A stretch of DNA of 31,592 nucleotides from Reticulitermes lucifugus (Eukaryota; Arthropoda; Insecta; Blattodea; Rhinotermitidae), in contig JAKCWW010002497.1 of the NCBI GenBank assembly GCA_026260175.1, forward strand, positions 24,941-56,532, given 5' to 3'. Positions within the stretch are counted from its first letter, which is position 1. Each line of letters opens with the position of its first letter. Shown here piece by piece: positions 19,061 to 27,815 of the stretch. The translations under genes were made by a program, and so were the position numbers. The notes beneath the pieces were generated by a model. It was given only the letters and a program-made list of their open reading frames with translations, ran no database searches and had not been told where the DNA came from.

Positions 19061-20472
19061 GAAAATAGTGTGTAAGGCATGTATAACTAAGTCAGATATT
19101 TTTTTTTGAAACTGTAGCCAATCAAGCCTTTTCGTGACCATTTTTGTGTTCAGCGTCTCAAAATCTATAAAGGGAAACACATTTCGTTTCCGAAGCAGAA
19201 AAAAAGTCAAATTTGTTTGTACAGTGTAATATATCTGTGTAACAGATCTCACTACGTGACTGGAATGGTTTATTAATTATGGCAGTCAATGTGACAAATA
19301 AGCAAGTTGTCCCACGGCTATTACGCTCTTGGTTTACACTCCAGAACAAATTTTATATTAGTAAGAATTGCATATTTCTCCGTGATGTATTGTGATGAAA
19401 AACTTCAGGACCCAAAAGTAAGTGGCGGTAAATGCAACGTAAATGCACGGGCCGGCCACGTTGTTATTACCGGTTTCAGAAAATTAAAAGTTTCGGAGTT
19501 GAGGGTCCCATTTATTGACGTAGTATTTGTAGAATTTTCGTGATAGTGGTCGACTGGTTCAAAAATTGAAATGGCGGACATACACAGAGACAGCATGGCG
19601 ATCTTAAGGGCCTTTTGTCTTCTAATTTTAATAAGGAAATTATGGTAAAGGTAGCGTCACCGTCCTATGTGTATGTCCTCCTCCTTCGAATTCCAAACAA
19701 GTTTACTGATTAACACGAAGCTTAATATAAAGGTCATGACATGTAAGGAAAAGCCATTGTCTTACCGTTCAGTTTCCTACAGTCTGTAACAATACATTTT
19801 GGGGCTGGAGCGATACTAGCTCCTCTTACGTTATAGTCTGAAAATAAGGTGACGTAATAGATTCTGTAAAGCATTTCTTTAAGGTCGTATTTTTGTTGAA
19901 TGTAAACTAAAAATGTGGCGACCCTGTTAATAACGTTATATTTAACATTCGGTTTTATGGCGGTACTCAGTGAATGTTTTACAGCTTGTTAGGGAAAAAT
20001 GTCTTATGAAAATGGGCTATAAATCGCCAACAAATTATCTTCAAAGTGTTCTTTACAAGTCAACATTCACAGATGTTCAGGCCTACGTAAGTAAATAATT
20101 CTTCGCAAAACGTGGAATAAGATAGAGTAAATACAGATCAGTAGATAGGTTGGTTAAAATATCCATGCAATAAGGAAGTAAGCGTTATGATGCAATTCCT
20201 TTCTTAATCTTGCATTATTTAAGTAAAATTAATTCATATGTGTAGTATTGAAAGGTATGATGATGATAAACAATGTATTTGGATAACTGTGTACATAAGA
20301 TGTAGTGGTGTAATTGATTTTATCACCTCATTTGCCTGAAGGTACTGAGTAATCCCATGAAAAGCTTGTCAGGATAGCCAACGTAAGAGACTTTAAGTTG
20401 AAAACTTATCTTAACAAATAAGAATATGATGCGTGATTCCACGCTTCCGCCGCAGTGGAAATGAGGTATTCG
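19061..20472. other. unassigned interval
   Basis: No gene or RNA gene is recognised. Open frames of 63-78 codons at 19052-19596 overlap on both strands and lack motifs. The right end of the element containing the pseudogene should lie here but was not located. Confidence 0.35.
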
Positions 20473-20590
20473 ATCTTCTGGAATATTGCGCAACGTTGAT
20501 TGATATTTACTGACGTTTCGGAACCAATAGGCTGTCCCGAAACGTCGGTAAATACAAATCAATGCTGCGTAACATCTCAGAAGGGCGAAG
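20473..20590. mobile_element. fold-back element, TTTCGG/GAAACGTC family, copy 1
   Basis: The left arm (20473-20523: CTTCTGGAATATTGCGCAAC, then a GATTTGTATTTAC-like block and GACGTTTCGG) is mirrored by the right arm (about 20535-20590: CCCGAAACGTCGGTAAATAC, then CGTAACATCTCAGAAG). The arms are imperfect. The same ordered blocks make up the larger, better preserved copy at 26711-26918. No transposase frame is present. Outer ends and target duplication are unclear. Confidence 0.65.
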
Positions 20591-21719
20591 ACCTCAAGAA
20601 TTCGAATGCTGCGCATGTGACAGTAACATCAGGCCATTAACTCTTAGGTGAATACTTGATTTAAGGCTTAAATTTGTCTCTACGACACTATCAGACGCGA
20701 GTGATCAGGTCCTGCTACCTTCTCTCAGTCAGTGCTTAATTGGGCCAAGGGTAGTCTGTGTATGTTTGCCACTACCTGAAATCTAGTCGTGGTTGTCCAG
20801 ATTGTAGTCTGTGAGGTTATTGTCTGAGCTAGTAACACAGCAGTAACCTCTGCATTTATGGGTGCCATACAGCGGCTCCAATCTTTTCATTCCCTGTATT
20901 TATTTAACTCTTCCCCCCTTAACCAACGCAATTCACCGAACCTTCTGCTACCGTGTGCTCTGTCTTTGCCTGTTTGTTTTATTTATGTAGGGTCAGTGTT
21001 GTTTAATTTTAACTTTAATTAAATTACGTGTGTGTTGACAAAGTTATTGTTTTAATTCAACTAGTATAAAATTATAATTTAGCCGTCTGGTGTGAATGCA
21101 ACAGTCATAGCTTTTGTATTTAGTTATTGTATGATTATCATATGATCTGCACAAATATGTACACAAAGTCCTTGTACATGAATCAGATCCTAAATAATTT
21201 GCTGAAAACAAACTGGAATTTTCAGCGTCAAAAAACTACTTGAGTGTTTATATTATTATCTAAACACAAAGATTGGTGGACTGTACTTATTGTGCGACAT
21301 AAAGACATCAGTTTCTGTTTCTTCAGCATGTAATTACACGTGTAGTAATAAGCATCAGCAGCCTATAAGACAAAGTGTCTATTTTTGAAGTCATAAATAT
21401 ACACGAGAGATATTTTCATTTCAAAACAGATTTTATCGCCTGAGACCACCAAGCCTGCTTGCTGTTAAACTGTTACTGTAGGGAAAGAAAGGGATAGCCG
21501 GACGAATTCTTTTAATTTAATAATGACGTTTGGAATGCGTTTGACCTTTACCTCCACAAACTTGACGTAACTTCATATTCTGTTGCTTCACCACTACCAT
21601 AAATTTTTTCTTACTCTGAAATGTTTTTAAAAAATACGATAACACCCAATTTTACTAAAGATTCGTCTCGCTAAAATATCGACTGCAGTCGGAAGTACAC
21701 CAAACTAAGTATTGCACAA
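20591..21719. other. unassigned interval
   Basis: AT-rich DNA with no recognisable gene, RNA gene or repeat copy. Confidence 0.4.
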
Positions 21720-22215
21720 CCACTTTTGCAATTACCATTTCCAGACTAAATATTTCATTGCCACTTCTGAAGTTGCCACTTCCAAACTAAATGCTTCACG
21801 GCAACTTCTGAAGTTGTCACTTCCAGACTAAATACTTAACTGCCACTTCTTAAGTTGCCACTTGCAGACTAAATAATTCATTGCCACTTCTGAAGTTGCC
21901 ACTTGCAGACTAAATACTTTACTACAACTTCTGAAATTACCACTTCCAGACTAAATACTTTACCGCAACTTCTGAAGTTGTCACTTCCAGACTAAATACT
22001 TCGCTGCCACTCTGAGGTAGTCACTTCCAGACTGAACACTTCACTGCAACTTCTGAAGTTGTCACCTCCAGACTAAATACTTCATTGCCACTTTCAGACT
22101 AAATACTTCACTGCAACCTCTGAAGTTGCCACTTCCAGACTAAGCACTTCATTGCCACTTCTGAAGTTGCCACTTCCAGACTAAATACTTCACTGCCACT
22201 TCTGAAGTTGCCGTG
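21720..22215. repeat. 41-bp minisatellite, about twelve units
   Basis: The unit begins CTTCCAGACTAAATACTTCA and continues CTGCCACTTCTGAAGTTGCCA (41 bases). About eleven full-length or nearly full-length copies plus one shortened copy near 22070 and partial ends can be laid out. Each unit contains ACTTCTGAAGT, an 11-base hairpin-capable palindrome, and two GCCACTT strings. Variation among units is moderate, mostly C/T and A/C changes at fixed positions. No protein is encoded. A minus-strand frame here (22108-22314) is a by-product. Confidence 0.95.
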
Positions 22216-22600
22216 TCCAATGTTTGAGAACTGATGACTGAAGTCGTCATTTGGACCAGAAAAACTGGAATCAGTGTCGGGATGGATAACAAAGATATTC
22301 ATAATTTGCACCATGCGACTGATATTATTTCGGTAGGGGTGATGATTAGATCGTGGAGGGTAAAATGGGCAGAACAGATTATGCGATCAGGGAAGATGGC
22401 AAATTGACACAAATTTTGTTAGAAAATTTTATGATTTTGTAGTAGATAAGAGGTAACGCTAAAATGGGTCTCATAAAAAGTGGTTGTGGGTTTCTGACCG
22501 CGTTAGCTGAGCTCCGCAAGGACTCTACTCCTTGCAGTGTGTTAAGTTGACATGAACTGACTCTGAAGCGCGTCTTTACTACTTACTCACTTCCACAGCA
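22216..22600. other. unassigned interval
   Basis: Nothing recognised. A GC-richer stretch at 22490-22560 (CTGACCGCGTTAGCTGAGCT) has a loosely tRNA-like A box but no B box. Confidence 0.3.
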
Positions 22601-22760
22601 AAACCAACAAAGGGTTCTTCAACACAACACATGTTTGTAGATGTCAAAAGGCAGCTACTTATTTCGCCCACTCAAGACAGCCATCATCAGGCTGTACATA
22701 AAAGAAGATAAAAGGTCACTATTTAACCTGCAATTTATAGCTTGAATTATCAAACTTTGC
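22600..22760 (-). repeat. solo repeat arm carrying the GAAAC hairpin module
   Basis: On the minus strand the segment contains CCTGATGATGGCTGTC, then GGGCGAAATAAG. This is the same order as the hairpin module in the fold-back elements at 3.5 kb and 8 kb. It has the textbook CTGATGA box but GAAAT in place of GAAAC and a weak stem. No inverted partner is nearby. The outer limits are approximate. Confidence 0.45.
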
Positions 22761-24133
22761 AGTAATGGCTCTAATGAAATAGAGTATATAAGAATTTTGC
22801 AGTTCAATATAAAAAAATGTGTAAAATACAGTACTTATGTAATATATATAAGCAGTTGTGTGTAGCTGTGTCTTCTATATTAAAATTGTATCAATCAAGT
22901 AATTAAGTTGGTAGGCGATTTAGCAAGTTTCATTAGAAATTACATATATATAGTTGTTTATATTCCTGCAAGTATTGTGAGATTTGTAGTGGAATATGGA
23001 AGTATTTGGTTAGGTTGGTTGAACTCAAAATTTAATATATGTATGTGGTGATTTGGTAGTTGATTAAGTACTTGAAATGTGAATTACTCATTATATTGAG
23101 TTCTTCGTAATGGATAACACTTAATATATGCTATAAGGCTTATTCAGTGTGTAAGCGTAACTTGTGGATTCTAAAGACGTGACGTGCATTTCACTTTCAT
23201 TTAAGTGTTGAGGTTTTCATTGAAGTGAGATTCATATTGTGGTTATCTAAGTTACGAAAACATATATCCTGACTGGTGGACACAAAAGTTTAGGAGAAAG
23301 TAATTGCCTCTGTCTTCAGAGTCACATAACCAGGACGACGAAAATATAAAACCATCTCCATCAGTTGGATTCAGGATTGGTATTGAAAGATAGCAAAGAG
23401 TCTGCTCTTACACCGCCATCTCTCAAATCTGTAGATGTGTTTAACATCGTAGTGTAGATTTTACACAAAATTATACTATATCATAAGACACTTAATTATG
23501 TAGGTGACTCACGATAAGCAATGAATATTGAACTAACTAAACCCATTACTAACTCGACATTTTGGAGATATATCAGGTGTTCTGGAGGTACAGCTTCACG
23601 CATTCTTGGTCTCTGCACTTGATGCAAGCGTGTATTCTTCCTGACGCTCTGATATTTTGACTTACGGGAAGTCAGCGTCCGGTACTCATTTTTTTTAGGA
23701 AGTTGGATAGACGGCAAGATATCTTGAACGTGAAAAATATCTGGTAATTCCTTCATGTTTGCGTAAGATAATTATCCGTTAAGTCGGGTTTTTGGGGGTT
23801 ATAAAATGTTGCATGTGGCCTATTCTGCAACGATCTTCAATGAATTCAAGTAATTTGATCAGGAAGCACTTCGTAAGAGCTTTAACGTGTTGTTGTTACG
23901 TCTTTATTTCCCTCAGGGTTTCTAGAGTCATGAAAAGTTTTTAGACCATCACATCATGGATGTACTAAGTGTCATCCAGCACTCGTCTACGCTATATGCG
24001 TCGTGACGAGTAGCGTGTTATGTCCAAGTATACTTGCACTCTTATACATATAAGAGTGCAGTGGATTATACCAGATAAAGTACCGTGACTGATGCAAGAT
24101 TTGAGGTTTATAAGGCGGTGCTGAATAAGATTG
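22761..24133. other. unassigned interval
   Basis: AT-rich DNA without a recognisable gene. An 86-codon minus-strand frame at 23496-23756 is rich in Arg, Lys and Gln but has no domain or clear splice context. Confidence 0.35.
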
Positions 24134-24180
24134 AAGTCTTTTAGGATATTGCGCCGTGCTGATTGGTAAATGGCTTCCTG
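24134..24180. repeat. decayed arm of the 20.5 kb / 26.7 kb fold-back family
   Basis: TCTTTTAGGATATTGCGCC, then GCTGATTGGTAAAT, follows the same order as CTTCTGGAATATTGCGCAAC, then GTTGATTGATATTTAC, at 20473. Only one arm is seen and there is no GAAACG box, so this is a fragment. Confidence 0.4.
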
Positions 24181-24614
24181 CGTTTTGAAGAAGCGGGTTT
24201 CCTTAGAAATGTAACTATTTACCAGCAGACAAGACACAATATCCCAGAATACTTGAGTATTCTACAATGCAGTGAGTACCTCAAACCACTAATAAATTTG
24301 ATTAATATTTAAACCAAACAGCGGTATTTAAAATTTCTTTGTAAGTGTACAGAGTAAGTATTACCTTAACAATGATTATGATGATGATAATAGTGATGCT
24401 TATGTTAGTAATGTTAACAGTAATAATAATATAACAACAATAGCTCATTATTAAGCGCTTGGCAGCAACAGAGAAGCCAACTACAGGCAAACACTAAAAG
24501 TGCATTTTACAGAAACTGTAAATAATACACAAAAATAGGATAATGAATACTAGCAATAAGGAAAAAGAATATCAGGTACAAAGAGTAACCTAAAGAGTAA
24601 AATTCGTACCTGTA

Positions 24615-24759
24615 TAAGTTTTAAAACTTTCGCGGCGACATGATTCAATATAGTCTTCTCGGGCGCAAAAGTTTTGCCTGAGGATGGGGACGGAGCTAGT
24701 CCCCGAAACGTTGTATTCAAACGAATTGACGCGGCTGTGCGCCCGAGAAGACTATATTG
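24615..24759. mobile_element. short fold-back insertion flanked by a 14-bp direct repeat
   Basis: AATTCGTACCTGTA at 24601-24614 is repeated exactly at 24760-24773. Between them, a perfect 25-bp inverted repeat (24643-24667 and 24738-24762, core TCTTCTCGGGCGCA) encloses the GAAAC hairpin module at 24677-24712. The inverted repeat overlaps the right direct repeat by three bases. About 145 bases in all, with no reading frame. The long target-like duplication fits retroposition or a non-standard integrase better than a typical cut-and-paste MITE. This is inference. Confidence 0.75.
24677..24712 (+). other. best-formed hammerhead-like hairpin module
   Basis: CCTGAGGA is followed by T, then a six-pair stem GGGGAC / GTCCCC with a seven-base loop, then GAAACGTT. 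CTGANGA and GAAA flanking a stem are the conserved core of hammerhead ribozymes. The extra T between the core and the stem is not canonical, and I could not identify a convincing third stem with a cleavage site. I call the motif, not a working ribozyme. Confidence 0.4.
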
Positions 24760-24773
24760 AATTCGTACCTGTA

Positions 24774-25084
24774 GATTTGTAGCGATGGCACATTACATAG
24801 TTTTGGATTTTGCTCATTTCCCGGCCGTTCAAAAATACAAAATTGCATCAAAACACAAAGTGTAAACAGGCTTCGAAAAATGAACTTTTTTCCCCATCCG
24901 CAGATAAAAATGTCATTGCTTAGTTGCTAAATTCAGTCCGTTTGATCGATCCACTAACATTCCTTGCGTTCAGATTCAGTTTCCGAACACTCTTCACTTT
25001 GTGTTATATATACCGTGCATTGTAATAACTAATTAATTATTGTATTCCAACAAATGCACTACACTATTTTAGTGTTTTCTTGTC
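24774..25084. other. unassigned interval
   Basis: Nothing recognised. Short open frames only. Confidence 0.35.
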
Positions 25085-25124
25085 CCTACATATGTTTCGG
25101 CACTCCTTGTGCCATCCTCAGGGG
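25085..25124 (-). other. solo GAAAC hairpin module
   Basis: On the minus strand: CCCCTGAGGA, T, stem GGCAC / GTGCC with loop AAGGA, then GAAACATATGTAGG. The box and stem are intact and no inverted partner arm is found nearby. It is probably a single remnant of the same repeat class as the fold-back elements at 3.5 and 8 kb. Confidence 0.55.
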
Positions 25125-25385
25125 TGTTGTCGAGAGTTCACAGTTTTCAAATGCATCCAATTCACTTTCACAACATATAATTCACTATCACTGAATATCA
25201 CTTATCTTTTTGTTCTTGGTGGTTAGCTTGTCTTCTTTGGTGTTTTATTAAAATATAATAATTAAAACTTTATAAATGAAGATAGTCGTAGTATAAAATA
25301 TTAAAAGTTATTAAGACTTTGTTCGACAGCTGGCTATGTACGAGTATATTAGTTGTGCGATCATATTTGATCGTGTCCTTTTGAG

Positions 25386-25580
25386 GTGTTGTTGATCGTC
25401 CTGTGCTGTCTTGTGTACTGTGTATTGTGTACTGTGTATTGTGTACTGTATACTGTGTACTGTATATTGTGTACTGTGTATTGTGTACTGTGTATTGTAT
25501 ACTGTGTATTGTATACTTTGTATTGTGTACTGTGTATTGTGTACTGTGTTGTTGACCGCCCTGTGGTGTCTTGTGTACTG
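25386..25580. repeat. 7-bp microsatellite bounded by a 35-bp direct repeat
   Basis: From 25411 to 25548 the sequence is a run of TGTGTAC, TGTGTAT and TGTATAC heptamers, about 19 units. The 35 bases at 25386-25420 recur at 25546-25580 with three mismatches, so a GTTGTTGAYCGYCCTGTG block brackets the run. Both strands are open in several frames because the unit contains no stop. Those frames are not genes. Confidence 0.9.
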
Positions 25581-25599
25581 CTTTGCACATAATTTCTTT

Positions 25600-26190
25600 T
25601 CAGTTATAAGAGCCTGATGATGACGACATTGTGACGTAACATACTGCTCTTCACCCAGTAATATAACAACACGTTGTATTTTAACATTTGATGTGTAGGC
25701 GATAAATAAAATATCATGTTAATTGTAATCTGTGTATTTGCACTTATATTGGCCAATAGTAATGAAAATATGCATATAGGCCAGCATCGAAGCAGCCACT
25801 TTAATGCCAACCTGTGTAGCCAAATTTGGTGGCACAACTGGCTGTTGTGCAATACAGAAAGTAATAATGCAAGCAGCATATTTAGCGTTTACTTCCACCT
25901 GTATTCTTCTGAATAATTTCAATACTGTTCCACCCGTTCATCGACTTGGTAAAGCGGCAGCAGCTGTCGTTTTTTCCGTCATAACAGGTAATGTGGCTTA
26001 CCAAGTTGCGGATTGTCCCCCTGTGACACGAGACAGATGGCTTGCTATTTAACATATGCCCCCCGCAAAACAAATATAATGCATGTTATATACACACATA
26101 GCTCTCTGCTGTTTACTCGAGCGGTCTCGTGTTTGCACGTCGTTCGGATGCTGTATATTTATTGTCTGTTACGATCTTCCTCTTTTCCTT
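25600..26190. other. unassigned interval, partly LINE 3' flank
   Basis: Overlapping open frames on both strands at 25604-26073 lack domains. The right part, from about 26040, may be the untranslated 3' region of the LINE fragment on the minus strand, since it lies directly after its stop codon. Confidence 0.35.
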
Positions 26191-26191
26191 C

Positions 26192-26400
26192 TTACAGATC
26201 CTCGGCCCGTTTCCTGGCTATGGCCTCCCCTGCTGTCTTCCTTCATTCACTCTGTATCTTGCCTCTCCGCGCGAGGTCTTCATATTCAGCAATTTGGCGG
26301 TATCCTTCCGCACTTTTTCTTCACATATGCTCATCGGCTTTCGAGGAAACCTTCTTCCTCCGAGACTTGCTTCCAGGTTATAATTTTCATGTTCATTCAA
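26192..26400 (-). pseudogene. 3' end of a LINE reverse-transcriptase ORF (fragment)
   Basis: The minus strand reads CEEKVRKDTAKLLNMK and continues to GEARYRVNEG before stopping at 26220-26218. In another frame, at 26227-26192, it reads EAIARKRAEDL and then TAA. The order (KxDTAKLL, a basic spacer, then EAxARKRAE and stop) is what I know from the extreme C-terminus of endonuclease/reverse-transcriptase proteins of insect non-LTR retrotransposons. A frameshift near 26230-26245 separates the parts. The reverse transcriptase and endonuclease domains are absent, as expected from a 5'-truncated copy. The clade is not assigned. Confidence 0.55.
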
Positions 26401-26698
26401 ATTCTCTTCAAGAAATGTTGAAATATTGAGCCTTCGTTAATACACGCCATGATCCCTTCCTTCTACATTACCTCCTGTTCATTATTCACAACACACTTAC
26501 CGTCCGATGCCACGTAACGTAGGCAGATTAAGGAATGCTGTTTAATAAACCAGTAAGCAAGTTAATATCAATATCACATGTTATTTCCGAGTTTATAGAA
26601 CGTATTTTTAGAGTGATGTGTGTAGAACTCTACACGTAAGACGTTCGGTCAGGAAATAACCCTACAATATACATGATTTGAATTCTTTATTTTAACAT
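26401..26698. other. unassigned interval
   Basis: AT-rich DNA between the LINE fragment and the fold-back element. Nothing recognised. Confidence 0.4.
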
Positions 26699-26710
26699 TC
26701 TAATGAGAAC

Positions 26711-26918
26711 AGATCTGCGCTCTTCTGGGATATTAAGCGGCGTCGTGTGGTAATTGTTTACCGACGTTCCGGGACAATGTATCTGTCCCATCTTCACGGG
26801 TGAAGAGATTTCCTACTCGGACTCTTGACCCGTGAAGATTGGACAGATACGTTGTCCCGAAACGTCGGTAAACAATTACCACACGACGCCACGTAACATC
26901 CCAGAAGAGTGCAGATCT
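26711..26918. mobile_element. fold-back element, TTTCGG/GAAACGTC family, copy 2
   Basis: The arms 26711-26801 and 26828-26918 are reverse complements over about 91 bases with few mismatches, and they are separated by only 26 bases. Blocks include AGATCTGC, CTTCTGGGATATTAAG, GGCGTCGTGTGGTAATTG and TTTACCGACGTT. Weaker symmetry continues outward to about 26699 and 26929. A minus-strand frame across it (26733-26966) reads SALFWDVTWRR and YRRFGTTY, a string I associate with a widespread insect repeat. It does not look like a host protein. No target duplication was found. Confidence 0.85.
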
Positions 26919-26959
26919 CATCAACATCGCGGCGGAAGCCTGAAATCGAGGTTGTAATA

Positions 26960-27640
26960 AGAACACTTCAGGTTACGTATACTGCTGTTCCATTGCACTG
27001 TCTCCGCCACGCCTAGTCATTTATCATATCGCGAGACGAGCTTTTCTGTTCCCTGTTGACGTAAGTGTGTGTCCAGTGTTATCAGCCAACGTGTCACAAT
27101 ACTTTCCACCTGGGATCTTCTTTAAATTTGTGACCTAAAATTCGGCTTCAGCCGTAGAAACAGATGATAATCGCTCGGTGACTAATTCCCCCGAATATCA
27201 AATCATCCCTCGTATTCTGCGGGTTCTTGCGGTTTCATAAATTTGTGGAATCGCCCCAAGAATAAAAGTACATCACTTCGGAACCTTCAGTGGTTAGGAG
27301 CATCCAAAGTGTTCGACGACCCGGAAGGTCTTCGGGCCATACCGCATGATGTTCAAGGGGTTGAATGAGAAACAGAATTAGCTCCTATTACATGCTTCTG
27401 CAAAGAAAAGAAAAACCACTACAATCACTAAAACATAGTTTTGTTGGCGGGGGGGGCATAATTTATTCGCGGATTTTCGCTTTTTGCAGGGGTCTTGGAA
27501 CCTGACCGCCCGAAAAGGGAGGAATGACTTAATCACAATTGTTGTAAGTTTTGTTGTTGCGAATTACAAGCCATATAAACTTAATTTTTGGCTTCCACAC
27601 TTATAAGTCTTGGAGAAGCAATTCTTCAGATTTTTAAAAG
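26960..27640. other. unassigned interval
   Basis: No gene or element recognised. A G run at 27449-27456 and a GC-rich patch near 27320 are the only notable features. Confidence 0.4.
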
Positions 27641-27815
27641 GGTGGTTCCCTGCACGACGAGTAGTCGGTACAGTGACTAGGGCACTGGCTGGAGGGCCGG
27701 GGTTCGAATCCGGTTAGGGGCGAGTGATTTTTTTCTTATCCACAAAATTTGGACCGGCTCAGGGGCCCATCCTACCTCCTATTCAATGTGTACTGGAGTT
27801 GCCGGCCTTTAATTT
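27641..27815 (+). repeat. tRNA-derived SINE, family II, copy 2
   Basis: It has a perfect B box GGTTCGAATCC at 27701-27711 and an A-box-like GTAGTCGGTACAG at 27661-27673, about 30 bases apart. The body (GACCGGCTCAGGGGCCCATC, CTACCTCCTATTCAATG) parallels the copy at 2504-2700. The better B box makes this the less decayed of the two. An open frame at 27724-28113 starts inside the SINE and has no features of a protein. Confidence 0.75.

Noticed and set aside
22490..22560. A further SINE head (GACCGCGTTAGCTGAGCT)
   Set aside because: An A-box-like string without a B box at the right distance is not enough.
25270..25617. Open frames of 68-106 codons on both strands over the heptamer run
   Set aside because: The repeat unit contains no stop codon in these frames. 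The proteins are pure repeats such as VYCVLCT.
26013..26429. A 138-codon plus-strand frame
   Set aside because: It runs antisense to the LINE C-terminal fragment, three plus-strand frames are open at once, and none has domain features.
27701..27711. A possible tRNA gene at a perfect GGTTCGAATCC
   Set aside because: The flanks form no acceptor stem, and the body matches the SINE copy at 2504.
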